A DNA stretch of 23,788 nucleotides from a virus, in IMG/VR virus record IMGVR_UViG_3300047496_000077, positions 1 through 23,788 of that record, one strand, 5' to 3'. A program made the translations under genes and the position numbers. Each line of letters begins with the position of its first letter. Position 1 is the first letter of the stretch. The notes below the pieces were generated by a model. It was not told the origin of the DNA and did not search any database. It was given only the letters and a program-made list of their open reading frames with translations. Shown in pieces: positions 1-7,652 of the stretch.

Positions 1-391
1 TGTACACATCGTTCTCAAGAGGCTCGAATAAGTCGGCTCCAGTATTCTCTAGACTTGTGAATATATCAGCCATGTTAACTCCATCAGAGGGATTCTTGTC
101 GCTCCCTTTCTGTTTCATGTCAATCCACGTAAACCGGGGGGTTATTCCTGGAGAACCGACATTCTTCCTGAGAGCAACTAGGAACGCTCCCGCGTGGGCG
201 CCGCAGGCGGGTCTCTGGCCTTGGTTGTATATTTGAGCACCGAATGCTTGCGGAAGGGTATACGTCAGCGGTAGGTCAATTTTGGGGCTTACAGACCCCT
301 GTGCCTCGTTCTTGTCGAATAGGCGTCGTTTACCACCCAGATTGGTGAATCCGTGGGGATTAGGCTCGTGGAGGATAGGAGGCATGTCCAT
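1..391 (-). CDS. Papain-like (C1 family) cysteine peptidase, 3' end outside window
   Basis: The frame opens with ATG at 391, three bases after the holin-like gene's stop, and stays open to the window edge, giving 130 codons of an unfinished gene. Residues 56-63 (NQGQRPAC) align with the papain active-site block: Gln57 would form the oxyanion hole, and Cys63, exactly six residues later, would be the nucleophile, as in papain Gln19/Cys25. The Trp that usually follows the Cys is missing (CGAHAGAF), and the disulfide Cys position is Arg60. The catalytic His and Asn lie beyond the window, so activity cannot be judged. Its place after a holin-like gene suggests a role in lysis, entry or virion maturation, but this is inference. 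No Shine-Dalgarno is seen; the leader is A/T-rich. Confidence 0.8.
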   Translation of the reverse strand, partial: MDMPPILHEPNPHGFTNLGGKRRLFDKNEAQGSVSPKIDLPLTYTLPQAFGAQIYNQGQRPACGAHAGAFLVALRKNVGSPGITPRFTWIDMKQKGSDKNPSDGVNMADIFTSLENTGADLFEPLENDVY

Positions 392-393
392 GG

Positions 394-627
394 TTATTTT
401 ACAAAGGGTATTAAGATACTTACTAGGGTAGCGACGACTCCAGCTCCTCCCACAATCATCCATCGCTGTTGTTCAAGTGCTCGTATCCTAGTCTCATGAT
501 CAAGGGTACTAGATTGGACGATGTTCTTAAGATTATGTATGTCTTCTCGCACAGCACCCATGATGGTCTTTAACTCTATCAGGAGATCGTGGTCTCCTTG
601 ATTCCAGCTAGCTGGAGTATCAGGCAT
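394..627 (-). CDS. Small membrane protein, holin-like (XhlA-type layout)
   Basis: From the Met at 627 the protein has 77 residues. It has a polar N-terminal two thirds with a heptad-like, coiled-coil-prone stretch (DIHNLKNIVQ to RIRALEQQ). One membrane segment near the C-terminus follows (about GGAGVVATLVSILIPF) and the protein ends in Lys. A soluble helical part followed by a single C-terminal anchor is the layout of XhlA-type holin/haemolysin-accessory proteins, which make the membrane lesion for phage lysis. An alternative ATG at 648 would add seven residues and lengthen the overlap with the ATP-grasp gene from 8 to 29 nt; neither start has a good ribosome site. The neighbouring peptidase gene fits a lysis cluster. 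A spanin-like or tail-anchored structural protein is also possible. Confidence 0.6.
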   Translation of the reverse strand: MPDTPASWNQGDHDLLIELKTIMGAVREDIHNLKNIVQSSTLDHETRIRALEQQRWMIVGGAGVVATLVSILIPFVK

Positions 628-1969
628 AGTAAATATCGTTAGTTTCATTGAAGCGTCTCATAATCGAGGTTGGGTAGTCTCCAAGGAAATCCTCTTTGGA
701 CCGAGCGTATTTCTCTTTGAAGACAAGCGAATCGTAGTTATTGTAGACATTCTCTATGGCCTCCCGGACTGAATTGCCTCTCCCGGTGATTACCCCCAAG
801 TCCCAGCACCCATCTATAGAGACGTTCTTCCCGTCCTTGGCTTGCATCTCGAACATCCAAGCGGGCTTCCATTTACCCATGATTATCTCTTGATCCTCTG
901 CCCTATTAAGGTTAAAGACCCTAACCGCAGTACCATATTTGAAATGTTCAAGCGGATTCTGCTTCGCCATGATTTTCTCGAAGAATTCGGAGGGACCGTG
1001 CGCCATCGTCATCTCGGTAAACAGGGCATCATACCCGAAGCGGTTAGAGCAGAATTCACCAAAAAATATCCCGTCGTCGGTAATGTAGAGGGAAATATCC
1101 CATATGAAGATACCCGTGTGCTCTTTAGCCATTTCATAGACCTTATCGGGGAAAGCAATACGGTTGATCTCGTCATTCAGGTCAGTACGGACTATCAGAT
1201 TCGAACCGCAACCCACCTGGTTCCCGTTGTTCTCTCCGTCTCCTATATTCTTTGTCTCTATATCGAGGTCCGTGAACACAGGCTCCCCATTCCAAAAGAT
1301 GATTTGAGGAGTGATTTCCACCGGTTTCACTAGCTTCTCCTTTAGAATTATCTCGCCCTTAGCATATTCCTTCTCGTGTTTATCAAGGGCAGCTAGAATG
1401 GTCTGTTTGCTCTGCTCGACATCATCAGGTCCGACGATAGTTGAAACAAAATCACCTTCGGACTGTATTACTAGAGGTACGTCCGAGTTTTCTACTATCT
1501 CTCTTGCCTCATCAGCAGTCTTCACCTTCTGATGGGGGATTATCTGGACTTCGGGGTAGTACTTCTCCACGAAATCCATAGCCTCTTCCCGTCCTTTCTC
1601 GAAGTCAAAGTCAGCTTTAGTAGGGAAGTTTCCTTTAGTGAATCCTGCTTTCAAGAGCTCCTCGGAATAAGCGAAAAGGGAGTTCTGATCGCAGTAGATG
1701 AAGTAATCATCCTTGTTCTTTACTTTCTTCAGAGCTTTTACGAGTCTGGACGCTGGGTACTTTTTAAGTATGCCGTCATATTGAGCTAGTCGAGACTCCT
1801 TCTCGTCAGGTTTCTCCTCTTTATCCCCCGTTTTTAGTTCAGCCTTGTCCTGCACCTGCCCAACAACAACATTCTTGCCCTCTTGTTGTAAGTGATGAGC
1901 TACAGGAAAACCGTCCCAACCTTGCGTGAGTAATACCCAGGTCTTTACTGTACTTTCAGGAGGGTTCAT
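620..1969 (-). CDS. ATP-grasp enzyme related to phosphoribosylamine-glycine ligase (PurD-like)
   Basis: The protein has 449 residues. The C-terminal half follows the PurD (GARS) pattern: DGENNGNQVGCG (about 244-255) matches the family's D-x-GPNTGGMG loop. GEFCSNRFG (about 300-309) matches the E-x-N-x-RFGD metal-binding block, with Glu, Asn and Arg kept. GRGNSVREAIENVY (about 393-406) matches the C-terminal domain's G-x-(T/S)-x-x-EA-x-x-x-VY motif. ATP-grasp enzymes of this fold join a carboxylate to an amine using ATP. At the usual viKadG strand the sequence reads VIQSEG (about 163-168), so the ATP-contacting Lys seems to be Gln. No other purine gene is near; the neighbours are ejection and lysis genes. 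A specialised ligase or a non-catalytic derivative is therefore likelier than routine purine synthesis (inference). Confidence 0.72.
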   Translation of the reverse strand: MNPPESTVKTWVLLTQGWDGFPVAHHLQQEGKNVVVGQVQDKAELKTGDKEEKPDEKESRLAQYDGILKKYPASRLVKALKKVKNKDDYFIYCDQNSLFAYSEELLKAGFTKGNFPTKADFDFEKGREEAMDFVEKYYPEVQIIPHQKVKTADEAREIVENSDVPLVIQSEGDFVSTIVGPDDVEQSKQTILAALDKHEKEYAKGEIILKEKLVKPVEITPQIIFWNGEPVFTDLDIETKNIGDGENNGNQVGCGSNLIVRTDLNDEINRIAFPDKVYEMAKEHTGIFIWDISLYITDDGIFFGEFCSNRFGYDALFTEMTMAHGPSEFFEKIMAKQNPLEHFKYGTAVRVFNLNRAEDQEIIMGKWKPAWMFEMQAKDGKNVSIDGCWDLGVITGRGNSVREAIENVYNNYDSLVFKEKYARSKEDFLGDYPTSIMRRFNETNDIYYA

Positions 1970-2043
1970 GGTAGTATTGGGTCATGGAAGCATTCTTTGG
2001 AATCATTATCGCTCTCGTCTGTATTCTCATAGTTTCGAGTCAT
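1966..2043 (-). CDS. Possible 25-residue acidic peptide gene
   Basis: A short frame fills the gap between the ejection-like gene and the ATP-grasp gene. It starts ATG at 2043 and ends in a TGA that overlaps the next ATG in the usual ATGA fashion (1966-1969). The product begins MTRNYENTDE and is rich in Asp, Asn and Glu. The overlap favours a real gene, but it is very short and has no Shine-Dalgarno at normal distance; a strong AAGGAGG lies about 21 nt upstream, inside the end of the previous gene. The opposite strand also has a 24-codon frame. Treat this as a weak candidate. Confidence 0.25.
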   Translation of the reverse strand: MTRNYENTDESDNDSKECFHDPILP

Positions 2044-2051
2044 GACAAGCG

Positions 2052-3530
2052 TTATTGATTTATACCTCCTTGTATAGTCTTAGCGACGCCAGTAACGACG
2101 TCTGGGCTTGCCGCAGCGCGTTCACCAAGACTCCTAGCGACCCCAGGTAGTTTTTGAGAGGCCATTTCGCCTATAGCACCACCTACTATCTTTCCTCCTA
2201 TACCCGGAGAGACTAATTGACCAACAGATTCGCCTGCCCAGAGACCGAACATGCGTCCAAATAGACCTGAGTCGTTCTTATACTGGGAGATTCCCGTAAG
2301 GTTCTTTGAAGTTATTGCATCGCTATAGACCTTATTGAAGTCCTGCATAGATACCTCCTTTGCTCCATCAAAATACTTTGAGAGCGTGGCAGGAACCTTT
2401 ATCATTCCACCACCTTTATTATTTATCTTTACTACAGAGTCCAAAGTGTCCGAAAGAGCCTTTTGGAAGCCTTGTTCTACAGCATAAGAGCCCTCTGCTA
2501 CGACATTAGGATCCCTCACCGAGAACTTGCTCTGCTTGAATGCTGCGCTGCCATAAGAACGCTTGGCGTTTAAGGCGTTCTTGAGACTTACAGAATCTCC
2601 CTCCTGACTGTTCATTAAGTCTATAGCCCTGTCTGCCGAAGAACGGGCCTGATTATAGATCGCAGGATCTTCCGTCTTAAGTTGCTCGACAGTGGAATTT
2701 ATATTCTGTATCACTTCTGACTTAGGAATCTTTACATTCTCAGGGAGAGATGATTGTAATGCGCTCTCAAGTGAGCTATTGAGCTGCGTTAGTTTCTGGA
2801 ACTTAGAGGATTCAGAACCGAGGATGCCGTTCTTGGTCATGAACTTTGCCGCACTGTCTACCTTGCTTGCGGCCTTGGCCTCTTGTGCAGGAGATAGTTT
2901 GAAGTCTGCCTTTTGCAAGGACTCGGCCATTCCCTTACCAAATGTACCCAAAGCTCCAGAAATACCCCCTGCAACTCCTCCGAACTCAGCAGCACCCTTT
3001 GCTTGGCTCAAATCGCCCGTCTGGGCTGCTGTAGTACCTCCAAACGATAAACCACTCACTGCGGCCTTAAGTGCTGTCTTAACGGCTCCCACGACCCCAG
3101 ACGCGGTCTTGCCTGTTAGCCCTAGTAGGTCAGGTAATTTTTCAATCACCGGAGCTGCCTTCTCAGCCAAATCTCCTTCTGCGCCTCCTGGAGCCAAGAA
3201 TTGACCTATAGCGGCACCGGTGGCACCAACCTTTTCACCTAACCCTTGGGGTTGAAGAGACGGATTGGCGGAAGTAACGGCAGAGGTAGCTGCGGTGTTT
3301 GCGTGCACCCCTGGAATTAGGTTTGCTACAGTATCAAGACCTTTTTCTACACCAGTACCAATATTCCCCAGCGTAGTTATAGTCTCTTTTGAAGCTCCAG
3401 CAGCCACATTCTTGAGAGTATTCATCACAAGGCTATTAGAATGCCCGAGCGCGGCAGAGGCTTGTCCTGGATTAGGAATGAACCCAGGGGTCGAACTTAT
3501 GGAAGTATCTGGTACGAATTCAGGGTTCAT
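2052..3530 (-). CDS. Ala/Gly-rich internal virion (ejection-like) protein
   Basis: The 492-residue protein is rich in Ala, Gly and Ser, with several weakly hydrophobic stretches that could be amphipathic or membrane-active helices (about 100-115, 140-200 and 415-460) separated by polar helical parts. No enzyme motif was seen. It overlaps the preceding LysM-containing virion gene by 4 nt (ATGA). In podoviruses, pairs of large helical proteins encoded after the tail genes are carried in the head and injected to form a channel through the envelope; composition and position fit that role, but no named family was recognised. A membrane-interacting structural protein of another type is the main alternative. 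Confidence 0.5.
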   Translation of the reverse strand: MNPEFVPDTSISSTPGFIPNPGQASAALGHSNSLVMNTLKNVAAGASKETITTLGNIGTGVEKGLDTVANLIPGVHANTAATSAVTSANPSLQPQGLGEKVGATGAAIGQFLAPGGAEGDLAEKAAPVIEKLPDLLGLTGKTASGVVGAVKTALKAAVSGLSFGGTTAAQTGDLSQAKGAAEFGGVAGGISGALGTFGKGMAESLQKADFKLSPAQEAKAASKVDSAAKFMTKNGILGSESSKFQKLTQLNSSLESALQSSLPENVKIPKSEVIQNINSTVEQLKTEDPAIYNQARSSADRAIDLMNSQEGDSVSLKNALNAKRSYGSAAFKQSKFSVRDPNVVAEGSYAVEQGFQKALSDTLDSVVKINNKGGGMIKVPATLSKYFDGAKEVSMQDFNKVYSDAITSKNLTGISQYKNDSGLFGRMFGLWAGESVGQLVSPGIGGKIVGGAIGEMASQKLPGVARSLGERAAASPDVVTGVAKTIQGGINQ

Positions 3531-5722
3531 TGTGAGGTTGCAGGAGCGTTCTGTATGAGGCTAAGGAAGTCTGGCATGTTACCTCCGTAGTTAAGGGGGA
3601 TACCCTGGCCTTGGAGGTTAGTCATCGCCTGGACATACAGTTGCTGATATTGAGTCTGATAATTCGAAAATACTGATTGGGCAAGATTAACCAATTGAGT
3701 GCGTTGACTTGGGGAGAGGACACCGCCCTGTCCAGTGATTTTATCTCCCTCTACGGCGAATTTGTCCGCAAATGACTGGCCTGCGAAGTAGGTGCTTATC
3801 TGGGAGTCGGTAACTTGCCCTCCTCCTGTCTCGATTTTGATGATAGCATCGGCTAACGAAGTATCGGAGATGGATCCAGGATCTTGCACGGCGGCATTTA
3901 TGCGGGCTAAATAACTTGCTCCAGAGGAGACAGCTGCATACACAGGGCTCGCAAGATAGTTCGATAGAGCAGAGTTTGCATTCCTGGTCATACGCCCCTT
4001 ATTAAGGGGGGAACCGCTGATAGGGTTGGCTTCTGCCGCCTTCACCTTCGCGGCCATAGCAGTGTATTGGGTGGCTATAGTGGATTGAGGGGCACTTATA
4101 GGTGTTCCACCTAGCTGGGTGTATTTTGATGCGTCGAAAGACGATGGAAGGATATACCCAGTCTGTCCTGAAGCGTTATCTTTCACCTGAATTGGTATCT
4201 GGATGCTCTCCCCTGGTTGGATCGCGTTTTCGTTAGCAATCCCATTGAGAGAAGCTATCGCTTTTACACCTGCGTCTGTTGTTATCCCATTTTGTGCAGC
4301 AATTCCTTTGAGCGTATCCCCAGAGGCTACGGTGTACGAACTTGAAGACTGTGCGGCGTTTACAGGATTATTCTGTGCGAACGGTGAGACATTCGTGGCT
4401 GGCGTCAGGTTGGTCGCAGTACCTCCACTCCCGGCTGTCGTTGGTGTTCCGCTAGGGACAGAGACACTTACTGGATACCCCGCATTATAGCCATAAACAG
4501 CAGCGCGTTGGGCCGCGATTTGAAGCTGTATCTGCTTGTAAGAAGCATTTGTAAGTATCTGAAGTTCTTGAGGATCAGAAAGAGTACCTGGCGCCAGGCC
4601 CATTATGCTTTCGACATAGGGTTGCATCGAGGAGGGGACAGTCGAGGCGAAGGCTGAATAATCCCCACCAAGAGTGGTCAAGGTCTTCTGGTAGTTTGAG
4701 AGTGCATTTTGCTGCATTGTCATACCCATAGACTGCATATTGCTCTCTATCGAGGCCATATTCTCTACTATTCCCGCAGTCGCCTGCTGTACTTGGAGCT
4801 GATTACTCTGGTCTTGGGAAGCGTACTGCATCAGATTCGTTACGTTCGTCTGTGCCGCCTGATACTGCGTTGCAAGAGCGTTGTATTGCTTTTGAATTAC
4901 GGTATTCCGCGCAGAGCTCATTGCTTGTATCTGAGATTCGGAAGCAGACCCTCCTGCGGCCGTTATTTCTTGACGTATATCGTCGGTCGTCCCATTCATA
5001 ATATTCTGTAGGTTGAGCAACTGGGCATTCATATCAGGCAGGTCGTACTGTGCAGAGAGCTGGTTATACTCATTTTGGAGAGAGACTGCCGTAAGCTGCG
5101 GATTATTTATGTTGGAAAGCACTTGGTTTAACGACTGCATTATCGGAGCCAAAGAGGAAGTCATTGCATTCAGTACGGGGTCGGTCGAGGGTTGGGTGAG
5201 TTGGCTTATGACTGCATTTGCCTGCCCTGCCTGGTTAGGGGCAGGTTGATTTTGTACAGAGCTAAAGACGTTTGAATACTTTTGCGAAAGAGCCTGTTGG
5301 GTCTGGTTGTTGTATTCCCCATTAGGAGTTACCCCAAGCTGTTGCTGAAGTTGCGCTACGGCTGCGGTAGTCTGAGGTCCATACGTTCCTTGGCCTCCCG
5401 TAAGCTGGTTAGGAGTCAGATACCCCATTTGCACGAGATAGTCCTGAAGCTGTTCTACATTCGCTCCCTGCGCTCCAGTAGCAAGATCGCTTGTGGGAGG
5501 GGCTTGGTTAGGCTGTGCCTGTGTAGCGGTGGCTGCGCTGGGCGATATAGTACCACCAGTCCCTCCGAGAGATGGAGCGGCAGTGCCGGAAGTAGTAAGC
5601 GAAGGAGAATTGGGAGATGCCCCCATTTGTGTCTGGTACGCGGCGAGACCAGAATCATCTCCTGAATAATAGGTAGTCTGTCCATTTGAACCTGTAACTG
5701 GGACATTCGTGAGGTTCGCCAT
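3527..5722 (-). CDS. Large virion protein with peptidoglycan-binding and LysM domains
   Basis: The protein has 731 residues. A low-complexity Ser/Thr/Gly/Ala N-terminus leads into a PG_binding_1-type domain at about 84-144 (GANVEQLQDYL, then TYGPQTTAAVAQLQQQLGV). A long Gln/Asn/Ala helical region follows. A LysM domain sits at about 459-509 (YTVASGDTLKGIAAQNG to IQPGESIQIP). The last 200 residues are helical and Gln-rich. Both domains bind the cell-wall glycan, but I see no transglycosylase, amidase or peptidase motif. This suggests a virion protein that docks on peptidoglycan during DNA entry rather than a free lysin. The stop overlaps the next gene by 4 nt, linking it to the ejection-like protein. 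Confidence 0.72.
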   Translation of the reverse strand: MANLTNVPVTGSNGQTTYYSGDDSGLAAYQTQMGASPNSPSLTTSGTAAPSLGGTGGTISPSAATATQAQPNQAPPTSDLATGAQGANVEQLQDYLVQMGYLTPNQLTGGQGTYGPQTTAAVAQLQQQLGVTPNGEYNNQTQQALSQKYSNVFSSVQNQPAPNQAGQANAVISQLTQPSTDPVLNAMTSSLAPIMQSLNQVLSNINNPQLTAVSLQNEYNQLSAQYDLPDMNAQLLNLQNIMNGTTDDIRQEITAAGGSASESQIQAMSSARNTVIQKQYNALATQYQAAQTNVTNLMQYASQDQSNQLQVQQATAGIVENMASIESNMQSMGMTMQQNALSNYQKTLTTLGGDYSAFASTVPSSMQPYVESIMGLAPGTLSDPQELQILTNASYKQIQLQIAAQRAAVYGYNAGYPVSVSVPSGTPTTAGSGGTATNLTPATNVSPFAQNNPVNAAQSSSSYTVASGDTLKGIAAQNGITTDAGVKAIASLNGIANENAIQPGESIQIPIQVKDNASGQTGYILPSSFDASKYTQLGGTPISAPQSTIATQYTAMAAKVKAAEANPISGSPLNKGRMTRNANSALSNYLASPVYAAVSSGASYLARINAAVQDPGSISDTSLADAIIKIETGGGQVTDSQISTYFAGQSFADKFAVEGDKITGQGGVLSPSQRTQLVNLAQSVFSNYQTQYQQLYVQAMTNLQGQGIPLNYGGNMPDFLSLIQNAPATSQ

Positions 5723-5731
5723 AATTACATT

Positions 5732-6001
5732 TTACGAGACACTTCCCGCCCCGTCTACCCACGTCATGATAGACGGATTCCAATAGACTGGCCTTCCGAT
5801 AGAGGTGTCGAAGTATTGCTGTCCTGCGACGGAGGAAACAGGCCTATTTGCCGTCGTGCCGTTCGAATTTACATACTTCCTATTCACTAACTGGTTATTA
5901 TCAAGTGGCGTATCTCCTAATTTACGGGAGCGAAAGTCAAAACCCTTAGCTATCGAGCTGTTGATCATCCCTTGTATCTCCTGCTGTTGGTTCCAGTCCA
6001 T
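5732..6001 (-). CDS. Small tail-associated protein with fibre-tip-like C-terminus
   Basis: The 89-residue protein opens MDWNQQQEIQGMINSS, and its second half contains NRPVSSVAGQQYFDTSIGRP followed by VYWNPSIMTWVDGAG. The pattern RP-x7-G-x-x-YFDT-x-x-G-x-P-x-x-W is common at the ends of phage tail or neck accessory proteins and fibre tips. It lies between two virion genes, 2 nt after the preceding stop and 9 nt before the next start. The 15 bases around its start (GGTAAATAGATATGG) also occur at the start at 7650. It is probably a minor virion component; its role is unknown. Confidence 0.55.
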   Translation of the reverse strand: MDWNQQQEIQGMINSSIAKGFDFRSRKLGDTPLDNNQLVNRKYVNSNGTTANRPVSSVAGQQYFDTSIGRPVYWNPSIMTWVDGAGSVS

Positions 6002-6003
6002 AT

Positions 6004-7650
6004 CTATTTACCAGACGGAGCCCAATCTACTTCTATCTTGTGGATAGTCATATTGGTCGTGCCTGTGTTAGTTATACGAACCCCCACGGAATAGACATCT
6101 TTCATTGTTGGAGTGAAGTCTATACGCTCCAATGAGCCCTGAAGGAGAGTTATGTCAGTACCTGAGGCATAGGTGTAATTGAACGTACCGTTAGTAATTA
6201 CATTCCCGCCGCTTCCTATAAGATCTACCTGGAAACCATTGCCCGATGCGGTTGGCTCTGTGTATACGCGAATTGCCTTTATGGTCGCCCGTTTGGAGAA
6301 GATCTGGTTCTGCGTCTCGTACACACCGAGTTGCGGTGGAGTGTTCGCGGCCGGAGGCAATACGAACCTATAGAAGTGATAATTCTCCTGTTGCAGATTG
6401 GTGTCGTACTCAATGACCGAGATGTAGTGCTTCCCCCACCCAGCGACGAATGTCTGAGAGAATGAATAGTTGTTAACCATCATATTCAACGGGGTTTTCC
6501 ACGCCACGCCATTCGGACTGCTAGGGGCCTGGCGCATCATCCTCCAAAGCCCAGGCTCATTCTCTCCATCAAGGTATCCATAGTAATAAAGTGATGTAAA
6601 GGAGTTCTGACCGCCCCCTGTAGAGACGTTGATCGTGCCTGTTATCTCAGGAGCAGCCCACGTGAGGAATGTGCCGTTTGCATCTACTCCGTGGTTCATA
6701 GGAGAGACATTGGCTGGGAGAGTTAGGAGTTTCTGATTGCCTTCGTAGAGACCTACACCGAGCCCGTCAGTATTGAAAGTATACTGGCTACTAAGGAAAG
6801 TTTTTATCGCAGTCGCGGGGAATGAAGGGAGTATCACCTGCGAGGTATAGGACTGGTCTGAACCATTCCAAAAATAGAGCGCAGAACCCATAGCATATGG
6901 GTTTCCTCGGTCTGATTTGGACGCCGGGTTGCTTATATCTGTCGGGTACAGATAGGAGGCCGCGATAATCATATAGTTACCATCTGGAGTAACATCGAGC
7001 GCTTGAATATACGTACCCGCAGGGAGCGGAGGAGTAAGCACGGCATAATTTACGACCGTGTTGGTCTGATCTACTTCCATAAGGTTGTTCCCATTTCCCA
7101 TAAAGAGTTTCCCTATGAATTGAATGAGCGGATGATATATCGAACTGACGATGCTGGATGAGCCTATCGGTGTAAGGGAAGTCCCGGTAAATGTCGTGTG
7201 GTACAGAGAGCTGCTTGTCGTGAAATAAAGAAGTCCATTAAATGCTTCGATATCAGCCCCATAACTCATCACGCTTGGGGATGTACTCAACTTACTTATG
7301 ACGCTTGCCGTGTCATATAATGGCGTGTCCGCCGTTGCTGAATTAGTAGGGTCTATGAGATAGAGATTTGTGGGGCTTGCGTTCTGATCTATGGCATATA
7401 CGAAACGCTGTGTGGTCGCGGGGCTATAGAGTGTAGCGGCGATTATCCCACCAGGAGACACGCTGGCTAAGTCTGTGGGTTGGTAGAGCCACGTTAGGTT
7501 ATTAGGCTTAGAGAACGGGTCGTAGCCGAATGATGTGGTGAACTTCGCATAGCCCGAGTTAGGGTCTCCATCGAATATGCGGGTAAGTCTCCCCCCGAAA
7601 TTTGTTATTTCGATTGTCTGTACATTGTTTGGTGGTTGTTGATCAGCCAT
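6004..7650 (-). CDS. Large beta-rich tail protein, possibly propeller-like
   Basis: The 548-residue protein is rich in Thr, Ser, Asn, Tyr and Gly, with many short blade-like units (for example VYAIDQNASPTNLYLIDP, NGLLYFTTSSSLYHTTF and VTPDGNYMIIAASYLY), as in beta-propellers. The last 120 residues look like a jelly-roll domain that could bind sugar or a partner protein (IKAIRVYTEPTASGNGFQVD, then IHKIEVDWAPSG). It begins 2 nt after the glycine-rich gene. P22-like podoviruses use beta-rich plug or hub proteins in the tail machine, and this could be an analogue; a receptor-binding protein is the other option. No exact family was recognised. Confidence 0.5.
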   Translation of the reverse strand: MADQQPPNNVQTIEITNFGGRLTRIFDGDPNSGYAKFTTSFGYDPFSKPNNLTWLYQPTDLASVSPGGIIAATLYSPATTQRFVYAIDQNASPTNLYLIDPTNSATADTPLYDTASVISKLSTSPSVMSYGADIEAFNGLLYFTTSSSLYHTTFTGTSLTPIGSSSIVSSIYHPLIQFIGKLFMGNGNNLMEVDQTNTVVNYAVLTPPLPAGTYIQALDVTPDGNYMIIAASYLYPTDISNPASKSDRGNPYAMGSALYFWNGSDQSYTSQVILPSFPATAIKTFLSSQYTFNTDGLGVGLYEGNQKLLTLPANVSPMNHGVDANGTFLTWAAPEITGTINVSTGGGQNSFTSLYYYGYLDGENEPGLWRMMRQAPSSPNGVAWKTPLNMMVNNYSFSQTFVAGWGKHYISVIEYDTNLQQENYHFYRFVLPPAANTPPQLGVYETQNQIFSKRATIKAIRVYTEPTASGNGFQVDLIGSGGNVITNGTFNYTYASGTDITLLQGSLERIDFTPTMKDVYSVGVRITNTGTTNMTIHKIEVDWAPSGK

Positions 7651-7652
7651 AT

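Noticed and set aside
842-1333. 163-codon plus-strand frame
   Set aside because: It lies wholly antisense to the PurD-like gene, whose family motifs fix the coding strand.
1984-2058. 24-codon plus-strand frame encoding a hydrophobic peptide (MEAFFGIIIALVCILIV)
   Set aside because: It is antisense to an Asp/Asn/Glu-rich minus-strand frame, which automatically gives hydrophobic codons on the other strand. Every other gene is on the minus strand, and the minus frame has the ATGA overlap. It remains only a possibility.
3527-5722. Endolysin
   Set aside because: Only wall-binding domains are visible, the size is large for an endolysin and the gene lies among virion genes.
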